Origin: Elysia chlorotica
Taxonomy: Eukaryota; Mollusca; Gastropoda; Plakobranchidae
Reading direction: 5' to 3'
DNA: 64,000 nucleotides
NCBI GenBank assembly: GCA_003991915.1
Contig: RQTK01000080.1
Coordinates: forward strand, 158,396-222,395
Positions 1 through 14,659 of the stretch are shown in pieces. The translations under genes and the position numbers were made by a program. The notes under the pieces were generated by a model. The model ran no database searches. It was not told the DNA's origin and saw nothing but the letters and a program-made list of their open reading frames with translations. Positions within the stretch are counted from its first letter, which is position 1, and the number at the start of each line of letters is the position of its first letter.

Positions 1-354
1 TAAAGGTTGCTACCCCGTGGCTCTGGAATCAGTTCAGGCGACATTCGGATCTGAAACGCAAGAAAGAGTTAAAGCACTTTAAAAGATTTCCAATTTTATG
101 GTCGGTTAGTTCGTGAAGTTACAGTCGGTATTTCAAAAAATCAAAATACATATAGATTAATAACAAAGAAGTCTTTAAACAACCATGGCAATGAAAAATT
201 GTATTTCGAAGGTTTTAAAGGTTTTAAAGTTATTTCTGATGCACACACACACATACAAAGATAAACGCAAGATGGAAAAGAAAGAAAGAAACAGAAAAAA
301 CAACAACAAAAACGTTCACCTTTTCTCAACCCTTCCACATCTCTGTCTTTCTGT

Positions 355-574
355 CTCTATATGCCTCTATATGCCTCTCTATGCCTCTCTATGCCTCTCT
401 ATCTCTCTGTCTTTTCCATCTGTCTGTCTGCCTGTTTGTCTGTCTCTCCCTCCCACCTCCTCCACATCTCTTTGTCTCTCTCTATGTCTCTATCGCCTCT
501 CTACCTCTCTCTACCTATCGCCTCTCTCTTTCTATCTATCTATCTGTCTGTATGTCTGTCTCCCTTTCCCTTTC

Positions 575-617
<43 letters not shown>
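355..617. repeat. Pyrimidine-rich microsatellite cluster
   Basis: TCTATGCC repeats at 355-410, mixed CTGT/CTCT stretches, and a pure (TC)n tract at 580-617. Confidence 0.95.
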
Positions 618-622
<5 letters not shown>

Positions 623-625
623 CCT

Positions 626-1760
626 CTGTAAGATAAGAGTGCATTGGCAAGTTTATAGATGCGTGGGATCCATAATCAATAGTTCGGTGATCGATTTTAA
701 TTGAAATCTATACTCCATAAGATATAAGATACAATCATTTGTATTCATGTGATTGGGAATTCATGCTTAAAAATCGCGGCTCAAGACTGATCACCACAGC
801 CGTTGCATTTTTAATAATCACATAATACATTGGTAGGGCATTGAAAGATGATAACAAATTTTCAAATGGAAAGTTTACATTATCTTCTTAAGTTCAGAAT
901 CCTGTGTCGTCATGATGCTTAGATATTTATACCGTGTGCTAGTGATACATTGGCTTAGGAAAGTTAGAGTTGTCTTTTTTTCCTTCTTATCTTTTAAAGC
1001 AACAATTGTTGACAGAACGGAAGCAAGTAAAAAAGCAGGTGGACTTAAAAAATAAATCTTGGAACATAAAAGAGCGCAAAAGGTAATTTATGAATAACCA
1101 TAGGATTGAACGAAGGTAGAAAAGAGAGATCTGTAATCCTGAGATATCTATGTAAGCACAAGCTTTCACACTTCTACTGTACCATAATTTGTGGAGCTAA
1201 ACCGGCCAACTTACTATAGTTGAAACTGCTGCTGCTTTTCTGGTTCTTGATAATGCCTGCTTCGTATTGATCCAAGTCTAGATGTTATCTCTTATATTCG
1301 CCCCTAGATACATACAACGGGTCAGGCAAATGAAATTTACTGGCAATTATTGAGGATCATTTTAAGTTTGGAATACTGTTGGGCTTGTTTTCCTTTTTTA
1401 AGAATAAAGACTTACACTTTTAACAGTAAAAGCTTAGAGAGAAAATGTATATAAAAAAAAACTATGGACTCGTTGCTTTTGGATTTTTTTTATAAAGAGT
1501 CAAGAAGTTTTCATTCTTCCTGTATTTCGATACATGTTCTGGTCAGCTCTTTTTTCTCGTTACAAATCTGTCGGGAGTCGAAGCATCAAAGTTGCTGTCC
1601 AACTTCACATACTTCTCATTCTTCACTTTACTGTCTCTTCCACCCCATCGTCTCTGCCTCTCAATCAGAGAGCGTGCACTCTTTCTGGCTCTCTCTGACT
1701 GTTTATCAGTCAGTCTGTGTCTATCTGACTCTTTCACTGTCCTGTCTGTTTGTCTCCCCC
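626..1760. other. No recognisable feature
   Basis: AT-rich single-copy-looking DNA. No convincing ORF, splice-linked coding or RNA gene; the overlapping open frames near 1464-1760 are Ser/Leu-rich readings of pyrimidine tracts. Confidence 0.5.
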
Positions 1761-1764
1761 TCCC

Positions 1765-1767
<3 letters not shown>

Positions 1768-1817
<50 letters not shown>

Positions 1818-1822
1818 GTGAG
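1768..1822. repeat. (TC)n microsatellite
   Basis: Nearly pure TC run with a few interruptions near its end. Confidence 0.95.
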
Positions 1823-2364
1823 TCTCTCCACTTTTTATTCTATGATTATTGTAATGTTGTGGGCAGAGTGTGTTTATCTATCTGTTGATTGTTTCAGTGA
1901 AACGCATATGTTTTATTATAATTTGACAATCAATGAAAACATTTTTAAATTTATGATTGGATGACATTGGTTAGACGATAATGCCTAATGGTTTAAGTCA
2001 GAATCCAGGACACCGATAGAACGATCATCACACTTTAAAATAATTATATGTAGAATCGATATTTATGTCTCTATTATAAGCATCGATAAAAAGGTGAGGT
2101 CTGACAAAATAATTATCACAATGACTCCATCCAAATTATTGTTGCCTGGCAAGGAATATTGATTATTTGTCTCTGCTTAGTTGAATGCTGTACTTTATCA
2201 AAGCTTATGAAAAGCTTAGGAACTCAACACTGAATCCTACTTCTTGGTTAAGACAAAACTGAACCGATGGCGTTGTCGGTGTTTAAGGCTGGTCAAGGCT
2301 TAGTTTAGCCAACCTAAATGTTGCAATAAGACAATAAAGCCCGGTCCTACTGACGATTATTTCT

Positions 2365-2380
2365 ATTATTGTTATTACTC

Positions 2381-2465
<85 letters not shown>

Positions 2466-2484
2466 TATTTTGTTGTTGTTGTTT

Positions 2485-2521
<37 letters not shown>
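2365..2521. repeat. Compound (TTA)n-(GTT)n microsatellite
   Basis: TTA/ATT repeats to about 2467 followed by GTT repeats to 2521. It reads as poly-Tyr/poly-Cys in one frame, which is not a protein. Confidence 0.95.
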
Positions 2522-2529
2522 AAAACTCA

Positions 2530-4200
2530 TATGTGGTTTGGTACTCATTGTTTTTATAACTAACTACTTACGAACATTTTCTTTAAATTAATTTGCTTTT
2601 CTTCTTCAGAAAAGATTGAACTAAACAGATGGGAGCTGATAATGTATCGCTCATACTTTAGTACGTTGAAATGGGCACTTTACAATCAGCCGAGTAACTC
2701 CTCTGCGGTTACGCCGGGTCGGCCACGCTTCATCATAGTGTTCGCACGTCAGTGGCAACATCTTCACAAAAGAACCGCACGGGGAGAATATAATGCGTCG
2801 CAGTTTGTCCAAAACAGGGCCCTGTCCACGTACAGGATAGATCGATAGAGAGCTCCAAGCGAGGCACAATACTTAATAATGTATCACGAGTGACAGTAAT
2901 AACGACGCTCTTTTTGCTGGCATACGCTTCTCAATTGATTCTCTCCGTCCTCACTCGTTACACGCTTATTTTATATTTAGTTTCAATACGTTGTTATCCA
3001 TCGTTCCCAGGTGTGGAGTATAATCATTATATCTCGTTCTGCTCTTTACAGAAATAATTGCCTGTAGTTACATTCTCTATTCCAGCAAGTTTTTTTTTTC
3101 CAAATTTTCTTTTATTAGAATTATTGTATTGATGTTGCTGTTCTGATAAAAAAACTTAATTGGTGTTGCTAAATTGAATTTTTTTTCTTTCCATAAATGT
3201 ATTTCATTTTATATATGAGTACCTCTCAATCCATAGTTACATCATCGTAAACTCGTAACCTCCGTCTATCAAACACTTCTATGTTCTCAGAAACTACTTG
3301 TATATCAAAACCACTTCAATTCCCGTAAAATGTGAGTATTTATGATAAACCTAATGTTATTAAATAAAAGAATCACTCATTGTTTCATGAAAAGGTCTAT
3401 CTAGCTGATTACTGACCAAGATGACACTGGTGTATACAATTATGTGTCACTTTTGATTCTTATGCTTACTTTCATCAAAGGCCGACCATTGTTGCCTCTG
3501 ATGTTTGTTTTTGTAATCAAAGGGCAGGCTTTTCCCGCTGCTAATCTTATGCCAAGTTCGTTTCCTTTTGAACAAGTATCTTAACATTCAATGTCAGAAA
3601 CTTCCTTTAGCGTGCATGGGTCCCAAGATTAATGTTTGACGGTTTCAAACCCTGGACTTTTTTTATCAATAAAAGTCGTGCATTTTATCGAATGAGGAAC
3701 CTCGCCATCCCCCTTTAAATAACAATTAAAGCATTTTGCTCTCAGAACAGAAATAACATTAAATAGAAGAATGATTGACCCAGTCATTAATGTCTTAGCG
3801 TTACATACTATAGGTGTACAAAATAGGTATTGAAAAATAAAGAAAAGAATCTGAACATACTTTCAATAAAGAATGTAATACAAAGATATTTCATCTAAGA
3901 TGAAAATAATAAAACGAGCATCATTATAATAATGAAAAACATGATAAAAATCCGTGAAGAGGAAAAAATCCCCCAATTTCTTTGTCATTATCAATCATAC
4001 TTTTATTTGAAGATTGAATTCGTTCTAGGCACCATTAATTTTTGTATATGCTCACTAAAGTTGTGAAATCCATGATCGATTCACAATTTTTTAAAATTCA
4101 TGTTAGATTCTGATTTGAAATTCTTGGTCGAGGTTAAAAGCCTTGAGAGAGACAAGAAACAAACATCCAAAAAAATCGGTAACAAAAATGTAACAGAAAA
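2530..4200. other. No recognisable feature
   Basis: Intergenic DNA. A slightly GC-richer block at 2680-2870 has short open frames on both strands but matches nothing I recognise. Confidence 0.45.
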
Positions 4201-4223
4201 CAACAAAACAAAAACATCAACAA

Positions 4224-4225
4224 AT

Positions 4226-4296
<71 letters not shown>

Positions 4297-4297
4297 A
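4224..4297. repeat. (CAA)n microsatellite
   Basis: About 20 CAA units with interruptions at both ends. Confidence 0.95.
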
Positions 4298-4309
4298 ATA
4301 AAAGTTTCC

Positions 4310-5319
4310 TGATGGGAAAAAAAGATTCAGAGCAAATTTTAAATTACAATTTAAAACCATTCTTATGGTAAGATTAAATAGAACTTTCAACATATTAATG
4401 TTGATCTCCGAATTAAGCTTTTGTCAGCCAGTGAAGTGATAGAACTCGCAGAGTAAAACCTAAACCGCTTGAATGCATTAATGTCTGTTACAAGCTTTCA
4501 AAGAAACATTTGAAACATATGTAAATCCTACTTTAATCCTGATTGGCATTTATCACTGAAGGTCTTTGTTTAATAATTATGATCAAGAATAAAATAATAC
4601 GACTCTGATTCTTATCCCTAAGAAAAATCCTATTGGTGTCTGCTTTTGAAGTGAAAGAATTGGTTGCTATACAGACAAGAAAAGACAGAGAAAAGAGAGA
4701 GGGATGGTGACTTAGGCAGAAGGAGAGGCAGTTAAACATTAAAAAGTATTTGATATATATTCCTCCAATTTTTTACTTTAGGAACCTTGTTAAAGTTATG
4801 GACTCAAACAAGTAGTTATTAAGATCGAAGTAAATGAATCCATCACTGTCAGTGTTAAATAGAACAACTGGCTATTTCGGCACAAAGGAATGAGAAGAAA
4901 AATCGTTGTTTAAATCTCTTTTGAAATAGTACCAAACTTTAGTGTAAAGTGATACGCATATTTAGACCGACTCAGTGTTTTTACGATTCTCTTATTGGAA
5001 TATGGTGCCTATTTAAGAGACGACAAGATTATTACTTTAGAACGCAATTTTATTATTAGCGTTTCTTTAATCCGAATAATTATATACACTTTAATGTGTT
5101 TCTAAAGCAATTAAATCAGACATTTCCACCAGTTAAAACTATTTGACGAGAGATGTCTGGGTTCACACAGACTACCTAAATACAAAAAAATGATGGATCC
5201 ATCTGCCAGTGTGGACAAATACCCCGTACCGCAAAAGTTGCCATCACGAGCTTGCTCGCCGCAGCTTCTCACACTTTAGACTGGGCTAACACACATTGAC
5301 ACCAGAGCAGTCAGGCGTC
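4310..5319. other. No recognisable feature
   Basis: AT-rich intergenic DNA with no supportable gene. Confidence 0.45.
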
Positions 5320-5601
5320 ATGTGGTTGGTTGGTTGGTTGGGTTGGTTTAAGGTCAAACTATGTAGGCTATATTGTGGACGGGCCCCAAGACAGACGTCT
5401 GACAATTTTATGTGCTGCCACACACGAGACAGGGCGGGGATACCATGACTCCTGTCTCAGCCGGTCACATTATACTGACACCGACCCAACCAGTAGGGAA
5501 CGCAACAGCCAGGATTCGAACTCGGGACCTTTTGCGGCGGAAGCCGATGTTCTACCCCTGGACCACCGCCCCCCCTCCCCCTAGCGGTTGGGGTTGCTGC
5601 A
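5320..5601 (-). mobile_element. tRNA-derived SINE, near full-length
   Basis: Read on the minus strand: a tRNA-like head (GGTCCAGGGGTAGAACATCGG as an A-box region, GAGTTCGAATCC as a B box), then the body GTGACCGGCTGAGACAGG, GGTATCCCCGCCCTGTCTC and GGGGCCCGTCCACAATATAG, and a tail of (AACC)n. The same body recurs at 34806, 46905, 52190, 54568 and 55318. Best preserved copy in the window. I do not recognise a published family name. Confidence 0.8.
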
Positions 5602-6625
<1,024 letters not shown>

Positions 6626-8025
6626 ATACTATTTTTCAAGAAAGCACACCCCATAATGGCTAGAATACATATTCAACCTCGATGAGTTTGTAATCGCTTA
6701 ACTGTAAAATGCATCTTTTTTTACAACCTGTGTGAGGGATCTTTACAATGCTTTATTTAAAAAGAAACCATTGATCTCCTAACCATTTCAGATCTGAAAA
6801 AAAATAAAGACTTGTAAAAATCCCCCTAATCTGGTTTGGAAAATTAGCTGGGCCCAATAATTCCCTTGTGAGAATTTTCATCGATTTGTGCCGACAAAGT
6901 AAATTTTAGCTCATTCTGGACCCTTTTATTGAGAGTTGTTCTGTGAGATGCGGGAGAGAAATGTAAACAAACTGGCTGTTTGAGCTAGCAAAGCACCTTC
7001 CGTAATGGCATGCCAGAGGAAAACAATTCGGATCGAGCTGTTTGAGAGAATTTGAAACAAAAAATTCGACACTGGGATATATCATTTACAATTAAAGTTT
7101 AACAAACGAATGCCATTAAAAAATCACTTCAGGTGAATTGAACTGCTTCAAAATAGATGCCTAATTGTTGCCTATTATAATATTTTATCATTATTCACGA
7201 AATAAAATATTGCAGCAATGCTTCTATTTTTTATCTGTATTTTCTTTCTGCGTGTGATAGGTCGCATTGTAAATGTCAGTGTTGTTTAAATTTAGCTTCA
7301 CACCATCAGTCTTTTACTTGAGCTCTGATGAAAAAATTAAACTTGGAATGTAATAAAATTAAAAAAAATTCTACAAATATTCAAGCAGAGTGGTCTATAT
7401 TAATCTGAACAAAACGGTGAAGAGAAATCCACTGACACCCAATCAATGAGGGGACTCGATAATGAAATGCAATGCAAAGGGAACAAATATAAAAGGGGCA
7501 AAAATAATGTGAGTTCCAGGAAAGGTCAAAGTGAATTACGGGGTTGTCTTGGACCAGTCGGGAAATGCCCGCAGGACCTTTGTGTAGGCCGATGGTGGTC
7601 GGGCGGACCTTCCCTCTGCTGGCAATGAAACCAGAATGTCATTGGCAGGTGGGCGCGCCGGGCTCAAACAACAAGCGCAAATAAAAAAAAATAGCTGGGA
7701 AAAAGAAAACTAGACAAAGATGGGAGAGGAAGATGATGTGATCAAAGGAATATGCGATTGCAATTTTATACAAAACGGATAGAACAATGACCCATGTAGA
7801 AAATGAAGAGACTGAATACATGTAAAAGCATATCAAGTATATAAGTTCGCCTACATTTTAATCTTCGGTTTTAGGAAGATATTCGTGAGGTTGAGTTGTG
7901 ACGTTTAATAAATGAAAGACATGGAGACAACCACCTTTTTCAAAAGATACATGGAATGTAACAAACATTAATGAATAAGTATTTTATAACAATCAACTTA
8001 TTAAAGAGTGAGATAGAGAACGAGA
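6626..8025. other. Intergenic; possible conserved non-coding block
   Basis: No gene. The stretch 6820-7060 is less AT-rich and free of simple repeats, unlike its surroundings. It could be regulatory, but nothing in the sequence proves it. Confidence 0.3.
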
Positions 8026-8026
8026 A

Positions 8027-8028
<2 letters not shown>

Positions 8029-8071
<43 letters not shown>

Positions 8072-8180
8072 CAGAGAGAGGCAGAGAGAGAGAGACAGAG
8101 AGAGACATACAGGGAGAGAGAGAGACATACAGAGATAGAGACAGAAAGAAAGAGCGGGAAGAGGGAGGGGGGGGGGAAGG
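8029..8180. repeat. (AG)n microsatellite with ACAG interruptions and a G run
   Basis: AG repeats 8029-8062, then AGAC variants to 8155 and a poly-G stretch near 8168-8175. Confidence 0.95.
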
Positions 8181-9610
8181 GTGGTAGAGGTAAGAAAGTA
8201 ATCAGATTTTCAGGAAAGTGGTAGGAACAAAACAGAAAAAAACATGACAGGAACTCGAAGAATTCTACTTAGATCTATACGATGACAGATAATAGAACAT
8301 AGCAGACCGAGGCTAACAAGGGATAATAGTAAAACATACAAAAATATACAGAGAATTAAATGTGGTTAATGATGTTGCTATTTTCATAATTCAACGTTTG
8401 AGTGAATAAACCCAATTACACATAAATATTGTAATTTATATTGCTCATCGATTGCTAGCCTTGTCTCTGTGCCTCTATGGCAGTGAGCAGTCCGCAGGGA
8501 ACAGTGAGTGCCAGACTTTGGGGCAAGGAAATCCTTTACATCAAATGGAAATTAGTGCCACACAGGGACAAAATCTGGCAAAGGATCTAAAAGTTAAACT
8601 TGAGTAAATTGGGTTAAATAATCAGCTCCCAGTACTTGGTCTGTTCATAAATAAGAGACCAACGACGGTCCTTTAGATCTGGTTATGACGAAAAAACACA
8701 TGAAACTGCAATTGAAAGAGTAAGTTTACGTCAGACTAACAATTCAACAAAAATAATATCTCTGTTTGCATGTTCAATGGCATTGATATTTCAGGGATGC
8801 TAATATCTATAGAGCCCATGTTAATGAAGAGGTTTAGAAGATTGGGCATAAAGAAGAATTATGATGATAATTGTGGTGAAAGATAGAAAAAAAAGATGAA
8901 AAGGGAGATATTTTGTTTTTGTTAGTACGAATTTAGATCACACGATAATAATTGTTATAAAGATTTTTGTCGAGAATTACTCTGATTGAGATGTACGCAT
9001 TTTTCTATTTTTCATCACTTTGTGTTCTATATTGCAATATCTATATGCCCTTTATATGCAATATCTTATCTTTTTTATTTTCAGTTCCAACCTTTGAAGA
9101 AATTTAATTTTCATAAGTTCATTCACAAAAGAAACGGCAAAGGCTTGTGAGAGAGAAATCTCGTACATTGTTGTTTACCTTTTTGCCAGGCGTTCATGAA
9201 CGAAAAGTGCCTGAAACAAATAATTCAACAATGCCATTACTCCAAGGCCATCAGGAAATAACTATGTGGTAAACTTTCTATCGATTTTCGCCTGCAAATT
9301 GAATTTAGCAGGAAACTCCGGGACGAAGCGAGCGCTCCAGTGCCCCCGTCTGGTTCTTTTCAGTATTTACTAAACAGCATAGGTAACCAAAGAAAACAAC
9401 AAAAACAACAAAATTAAAGCCAAAATTGAAAAGGTCGAACTGTTTTGGAGATGTGGAAGTTGCACCACTGTTGCACGTGTGTTGAGGTTCTGTTTTTGCC
9501 AGCATGGCGCAAAAGACATGCATGCGATAATTATGTTCTGAAAATCACCCTCAGTGATATTGCAATGTTTAATCTTATGTTTCAATGGGTGTTTTATAAT
9601 TGTATGAAAA
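8181..9610. other. Intergenic; repeat-free blocks
   Basis: No gene recognised. 8450-8640 and 9100-9330 are free of simple repeats and balanced in composition. The latter contains TTGTTTACC, a forkhead-type word, which is weak evidence on its own. Confidence 0.3.
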
Positions 9611-9619
9611 GATTTGATG

Positions 9620-9657
9620 TTGTTGTTGTTGTTGCTGTTGTTGTTATTGTGTTGTTT

Positions 9658-9690
<33 letters not shown>

Positions 9691-9700
9691 TTGTTGATGT
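9620..9700. repeat. (TTG)n microsatellite
   Basis: GTT repeats with three short interruptions. Confidence 0.95.
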
Positions 9701-9937
9701 TGTGTCTTTGTGTTTTCCCCCAGGTATATCGAGCCCCTGGACTTCAAGACGACGAAATGCAGCGCGGCGTGTAAGGACGAAATCATTTACAAAATATCAG
9801 AGAAGGACTTTATAACAGGCATAATATAATACATTCTGCAAAAGATGGAACTCATTGCATGAGTAAAAAACCACATAGTCGATTGGAAAGTTAACAACGC
9901 TGCACAAAGTATGGGGAGAGAGAGGGGGGGAGCAAGC

Positions 9938-10192
<255 letters not shown>

Positions 10193-10660
10193 GATAACAA
10201 TCAATAATAGAAAAGATGGACGGATGGATATCAGCCCCAGACAACGTTAGTCTATTGAGCTAATCTCCTGGGAGGTAACGTTATACCAGGCACTGCACAA
10301 TACATTGCTCAGTCTCTGCTTATACTCTTTTATGAGTGCAGAATTCATCTTCACTCAATGGTCAAGTGTGTTTTAATGAGAGCAAGACTAGCGCTCATTC
10401 CATAGTATGCAATATTAACATATCGTTGACCACATACAGCGGTAAAGATATGTGAAAGTATAACTTGTGGAGTCGCTTGTATTTTCCTGGGATATAAAGA
10501 AAAAATCAACAACCGGAATTGTATCATAATAGCAGAAAAACAGTTACAATTCCGTGAAACTTCTATCTGGCAGTTCAAATTCAACTTCAGTTAGGATCGA
10601 ACGCCCAACCGTATAACTACATTACCGACGGAATGACTACTACGCCAAGCTATTACCAAT
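10193..10660. other. No recognisable feature
   Basis: Single-copy-looking DNA before the (ACT)n tract; no supportable gene. Confidence 0.4.
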
Positions 10661-10661
10661 A

Positions 10662-10662
10662 T

Positions 10663-10709
<47 letters not shown>

Positions 10710-10713
10710 GTAA

Positions 10714-10805
<92 letters not shown>
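10662..10805. repeat. (ACT)n microsatellite ending at the gap
   Basis: At least 140 bp of ACT with one TAGTAAT interruption; its true end is lost in the N run. Confidence 0.97.
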
Positions 10806-11722
10806 NNNNNNNNNNNNNNNNNNNNNNNNNNNNNNNNNNNNNNNNNNNNNNNNNNNNNNNNNNNNNNNNNNNNNNNNNNNNNNNNNNNNNNNNNNNNNNN
10901 NNNNNNNNNNNNNNNNNNNNNNNNNNNNNNNNNNNNNNNNNNNNNNNNNNNNNNNNNNNNNNNNNNNNNNNNNNNNNNNNNNNNNNNNNNNNNNNNNNNN
11001 NNNNNNNNNNNNNNNNNNNNNNNNNNNNNNNNNNNNNNNNNNNNNNNNNNNNNNNNNNNNNNNNNNNNNNNNNNNNNNNNNNNNNNNNNNNNNNNNNNNN
11101 NNNNNNNNNNNNNNNNNNNNNNNNNNNNNNNNNNNNNNNNNNNNNNNNNNNNNNNNNNNNNNNNNNNNNNNNNNNNNNNNNNNNNNNNNNNNNNNNNNNN
11201 NNNNNNNNNNNNNNNNNNNNNNNNNNNNNNNNNNNNNNNNNNNNNNNNNNNNNNNNNNNNNNNNNNNNNNNNNNNNNNNNNNNNNNNNNNNNNNNNNNNN
11301 NNNNNNNNNNNNNNNNNNNNNNNNNNNNNNNNNNNNNNNNNNNNNNNNNNNNNNNNNNNNNNNNNNNNNNNNNNNNNNNNNNNNNNNNNNNNNNNNNNNN
11401 NNNNNNNNNNNNNNNNNNNNNNNNNNNNNNNNNNNNNNNNNNNNNNNNNNNNNNNNNNNNNNNNNNNNNNNNNNNNNNNNNNNNNNNNNNNNNNNNNNNN
11501 NNNNNNNNNNNNNNNNNNNNNNNNNNNNNNNNNNNNNNNNNNNNNNNNNNNNNNNNNNNNNNNNNNNNNNNNNNNNNNNNNNNNNNNNNNNNNNNNNNNN
11601 NNNNNNNNNNNNNNNNNNNNNNNNNNNNNNNNNNNNNNNNNNNNNNNNNNNNNNNNNNNNNNNNNNNNNNNNNNNNNNNNNNNNNNNNNNNNNNNNNNNN
11701 NNNNNNNNNNNNNNNNNNNNNN
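10806..11722. other. Assembly gap (N run)
   Basis: 917 undetermined bases. An (ACT)n tract runs into the left edge and a (TAA)n tract out of the right edge. Open reading frames drawn across it are artefacts. Confidence 0.99.

Positions 11723-11790
<68 letters not shown>
11723..11790. repeat. (TAA)n microsatellite leaving the gap
   Basis: Pure TAA repeats, a different motif from the one on the other side of the gap. Confidence 0.97.
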
Positions 11791-11794
<4 letters not shown>

Positions 11795-12593
11795 TTTATA
11801 ATTATTGATTTATAACATCAAATATTTACCTTAAGTACTGTTTTATCACTATTCAGCACAATCATATTCACGATTATCTAGTTCTAAAATTAATTAACAC
11901 AGCTTTACCTCATTAATTATATGAATGCAGTTACTGTGCATATCTTTATCTTTCAGCACAATGGTTTCACGTTTTCTCTTCTATTTGCTTTGTTATCTGT
12001 ATATTTCTTTATAGTTTCCGGTTCTTGCCCTTTTTAACCATCACGATAAAACCTTATTAAAGAAAGGAATTATACACACTGTTGTATCAGCAAAATTAAA
12101 CACGAAATAATAATAGTACCATGGAAGATTATAGATACCAGAGGCAATACAGTGAAAAAAGAAGGTTGCATTTTGGTTTTACTAGAGTACTATAATGAAA
12201 TTTGTATATCCTCAGTTGCGAGATTGACAGAGTGTAAAATATTCATAATTTATAATTTAATATTAAAACAACCTGCGACACGTTATACATTGACACACTG
12301 AATTATAATGGTGCATTGTTGACTGTTGGACAAAAAAATAGTCGTAAAAGGCGACTGCTAAAAATTCAGCAATAAAACAGTATTATGTTGAAAGAGTAAG
12401 CGATGGATATATAAATAGAGAGAGAGAGGGGGGGGGGAATGTTTGATGGCAAAAGTGGCTAGGATAAAGATCATAAAAGGGGCGGGAATAGAAAAGGATT
12501 GAAAAAAATAAAATTTAATAAACAAGATGGGAGGGGTAATAGAGAAAAGTGTAGGGATATATAGGAAAAGGATAGGAGATTAATATAAAGACC

Positions 12594-12596
<3 letters not shown>
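11791..12596. other. No recognisable feature
   Basis: Very AT-rich DNA; short AG and G runs near 12415-12437. Confidence 0.45.
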
Positions 12597-12689
<93 letters not shown>

Positions 12690-12715
12690 GAGAGAGAATA
12701 AGAGAGAGAAAGAAA
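12597..12715. repeat. (AG)n microsatellite
   Basis: Pure AG 12597-12681, then interrupted. Confidence 0.96.
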
Positions 12716-12940
12716 ATTGAGGATGCATGACGTAAAGCAATATCTGAAGGAGTCGTATGTTTAAGATTTTAATTTAATGTAGGTGGCCTCATGGTATATA
12801 AAATATAATTAATACAAACCAAACTTGGTTTGGTATATGTCGAGTCAAACTTGCGATTAAAATTTTAATGAATGGAAATCAAGGATGCTACACTTCCCAA
12901 AAAACACTGTTATAAACAAGGGACGATCATTTTGGAAGCG

Positions 12941-13148
12941 AGAGACAGACTGACAGAGAGACAGGCAGACAGACATAGACAGACACACAGACACACAAAC
13001 ACAGACAGACAGAAACAGACAGACAAACACAGACATACAGACACAGACAGACAGACACAGAAAGACAGATACAGACAGACACAGACAGACAAGCTGACAC
13101 ACAGGCAGGCAAAGAAAGGGATAGAGATAGATAGAGAAAAAAAGGTGG

Positions 13149-13212
<64 letters not shown>

Positions 13213-13240
13213 AGGAGAGAGAAAGAGAGAGAGAAAAATA
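12941..13240. repeat. (ACAG)n / (AG)n compound repeat
   Basis: CAGA and CACAGA variants at 12945-13110, then pure AG at 13156-13209. Confidence 0.95.
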
Positions 13241-13825
13241 ATTTTGGTCGGATAACGCGAGTCTTTCTTCTAGTTAAACAACTCAAACATCTTAAGAAAA
13301 GTTCTAGCGACGGGAACACGAACAAACGTGGACATTGTTATATTAATATTTTGTACTAATACTTTATACTTGAAGCGTTAGTTTGTGATTATATTTTCAG
13401 TGCGCAAGCTGCCCTCCATAAAGTAGCTCTATGATGAAATTTCCTCTACTACCCCTGGCCTCTGTATACTCGAATTGTGGCGCCACTTGCACCGAGCTCG
13501 CTGCACATTGCGATCAAAGAGGCTTGGGTTGAATGGAAGCGGAGCGGAGCATCCCTGGCCGCCCCCAGGACTGGAAACTGAGGGGGAGATCGATAATGTC
13601 TACACGAGAGTGAACTGAAGCCTCCAGTCGATCGCTCTTTGGCCTTCAACTCAAATCAAACATTGATTAAACAGAGGCCTTGGGGGAGAAGGCACTGACT
13701 CTTTCATCAAGGTTCACTAGCAGGTAAATAAAGTCCAGGAAACATTGTTCACTGTTTGTTTTAAATTTCCCTCCATACCTTCTGTGCTCAATCTCCTTTC
13801 CTTTTATCTGTCTACCTCTCTATAT
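13241..13825. other. No recognisable gene
   Basis: A GC-richer block at 13440-13640 stands out but has no coding signature I can support on either strand. Confidence 0.35.
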
Positions 13826-13829
13826 CTAC

Positions 13830-13905
<76 letters not shown>

Positions 13906-13945
13906 TTATCTACATGTATATCTATCTATCTATTTTTCTATTTAT
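13826..13945. repeat. (TATC)n microsatellite
   Basis: Pure TATC 13829-13904 followed by diverged copies. Confidence 0.96.
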
Positions 13946-14456
13946 ATATCTTTCGCTTTTCTAATATACATAATGATTAATTATCTACTTACTTCTCTAT
14001 TTCCACCCCAAAACAATGTTTTCATAATATTTCAGTATTAAGTACACCATTTGTTTTTCAACAAACTTAACAGCTGCTTGGGTGGATGAAGGTTCACCAC
14101 AAGTATAATAAAAATCGAGTGGAGCAATTATAGCCCTGAAGCAAGTCTTTCGCCGCTGTATTAAGATTTTTGTGCACGGTAGTCAGTATAGTGCTTAAGA
14201 GCTATGACTTAAAATGTTGTGTTTAAACAAACTGTACTAACCCCAATATTTCTTCTAAAAAATTCACAACTATGGGGCGCAAGTGCAACGTCGCGCTTGC
14301 TTATTCGTGTATAGTTACGACGCATCGTGAGCTACAACTACGGTGTAATTACTACCCTATATAATTATAGTGTATTTATAAGACTACGATAATATCTTGG
14401 TGCAGACACAACTGAAATCTCTTCACGCTAGCTCTGTTCCAATTTGGTAATTTAAA

Positions 14457-14457
14457 A

Positions 14458-14506
<49 letters not shown>

Positions 14507-14569
14507 TTCTGTTTGTTTGTCTCTCTGTCTCTCTCTCTTTTCCTCTCTCTCTCCCTCCCTCTCTTCCTT

Positions 14570-14655
<86 letters not shown>

Positions 14656-14656
14656 A
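14457..14656. repeat. (CTGT)n-(TC)n compound microsatellite
   Basis: CTGT repeats 14459-14506, then mixed CTCT and a pure TC tract to 14654. Confidence 0.96.
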
Positions 14657-14659
14657 ATT

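Noticed and set aside
10640..11794. 384-codon open frame on the minus strand
   Set aside because: It is poly-Leu and poly-Ser from ACT and TAA repeats joined through Ns.
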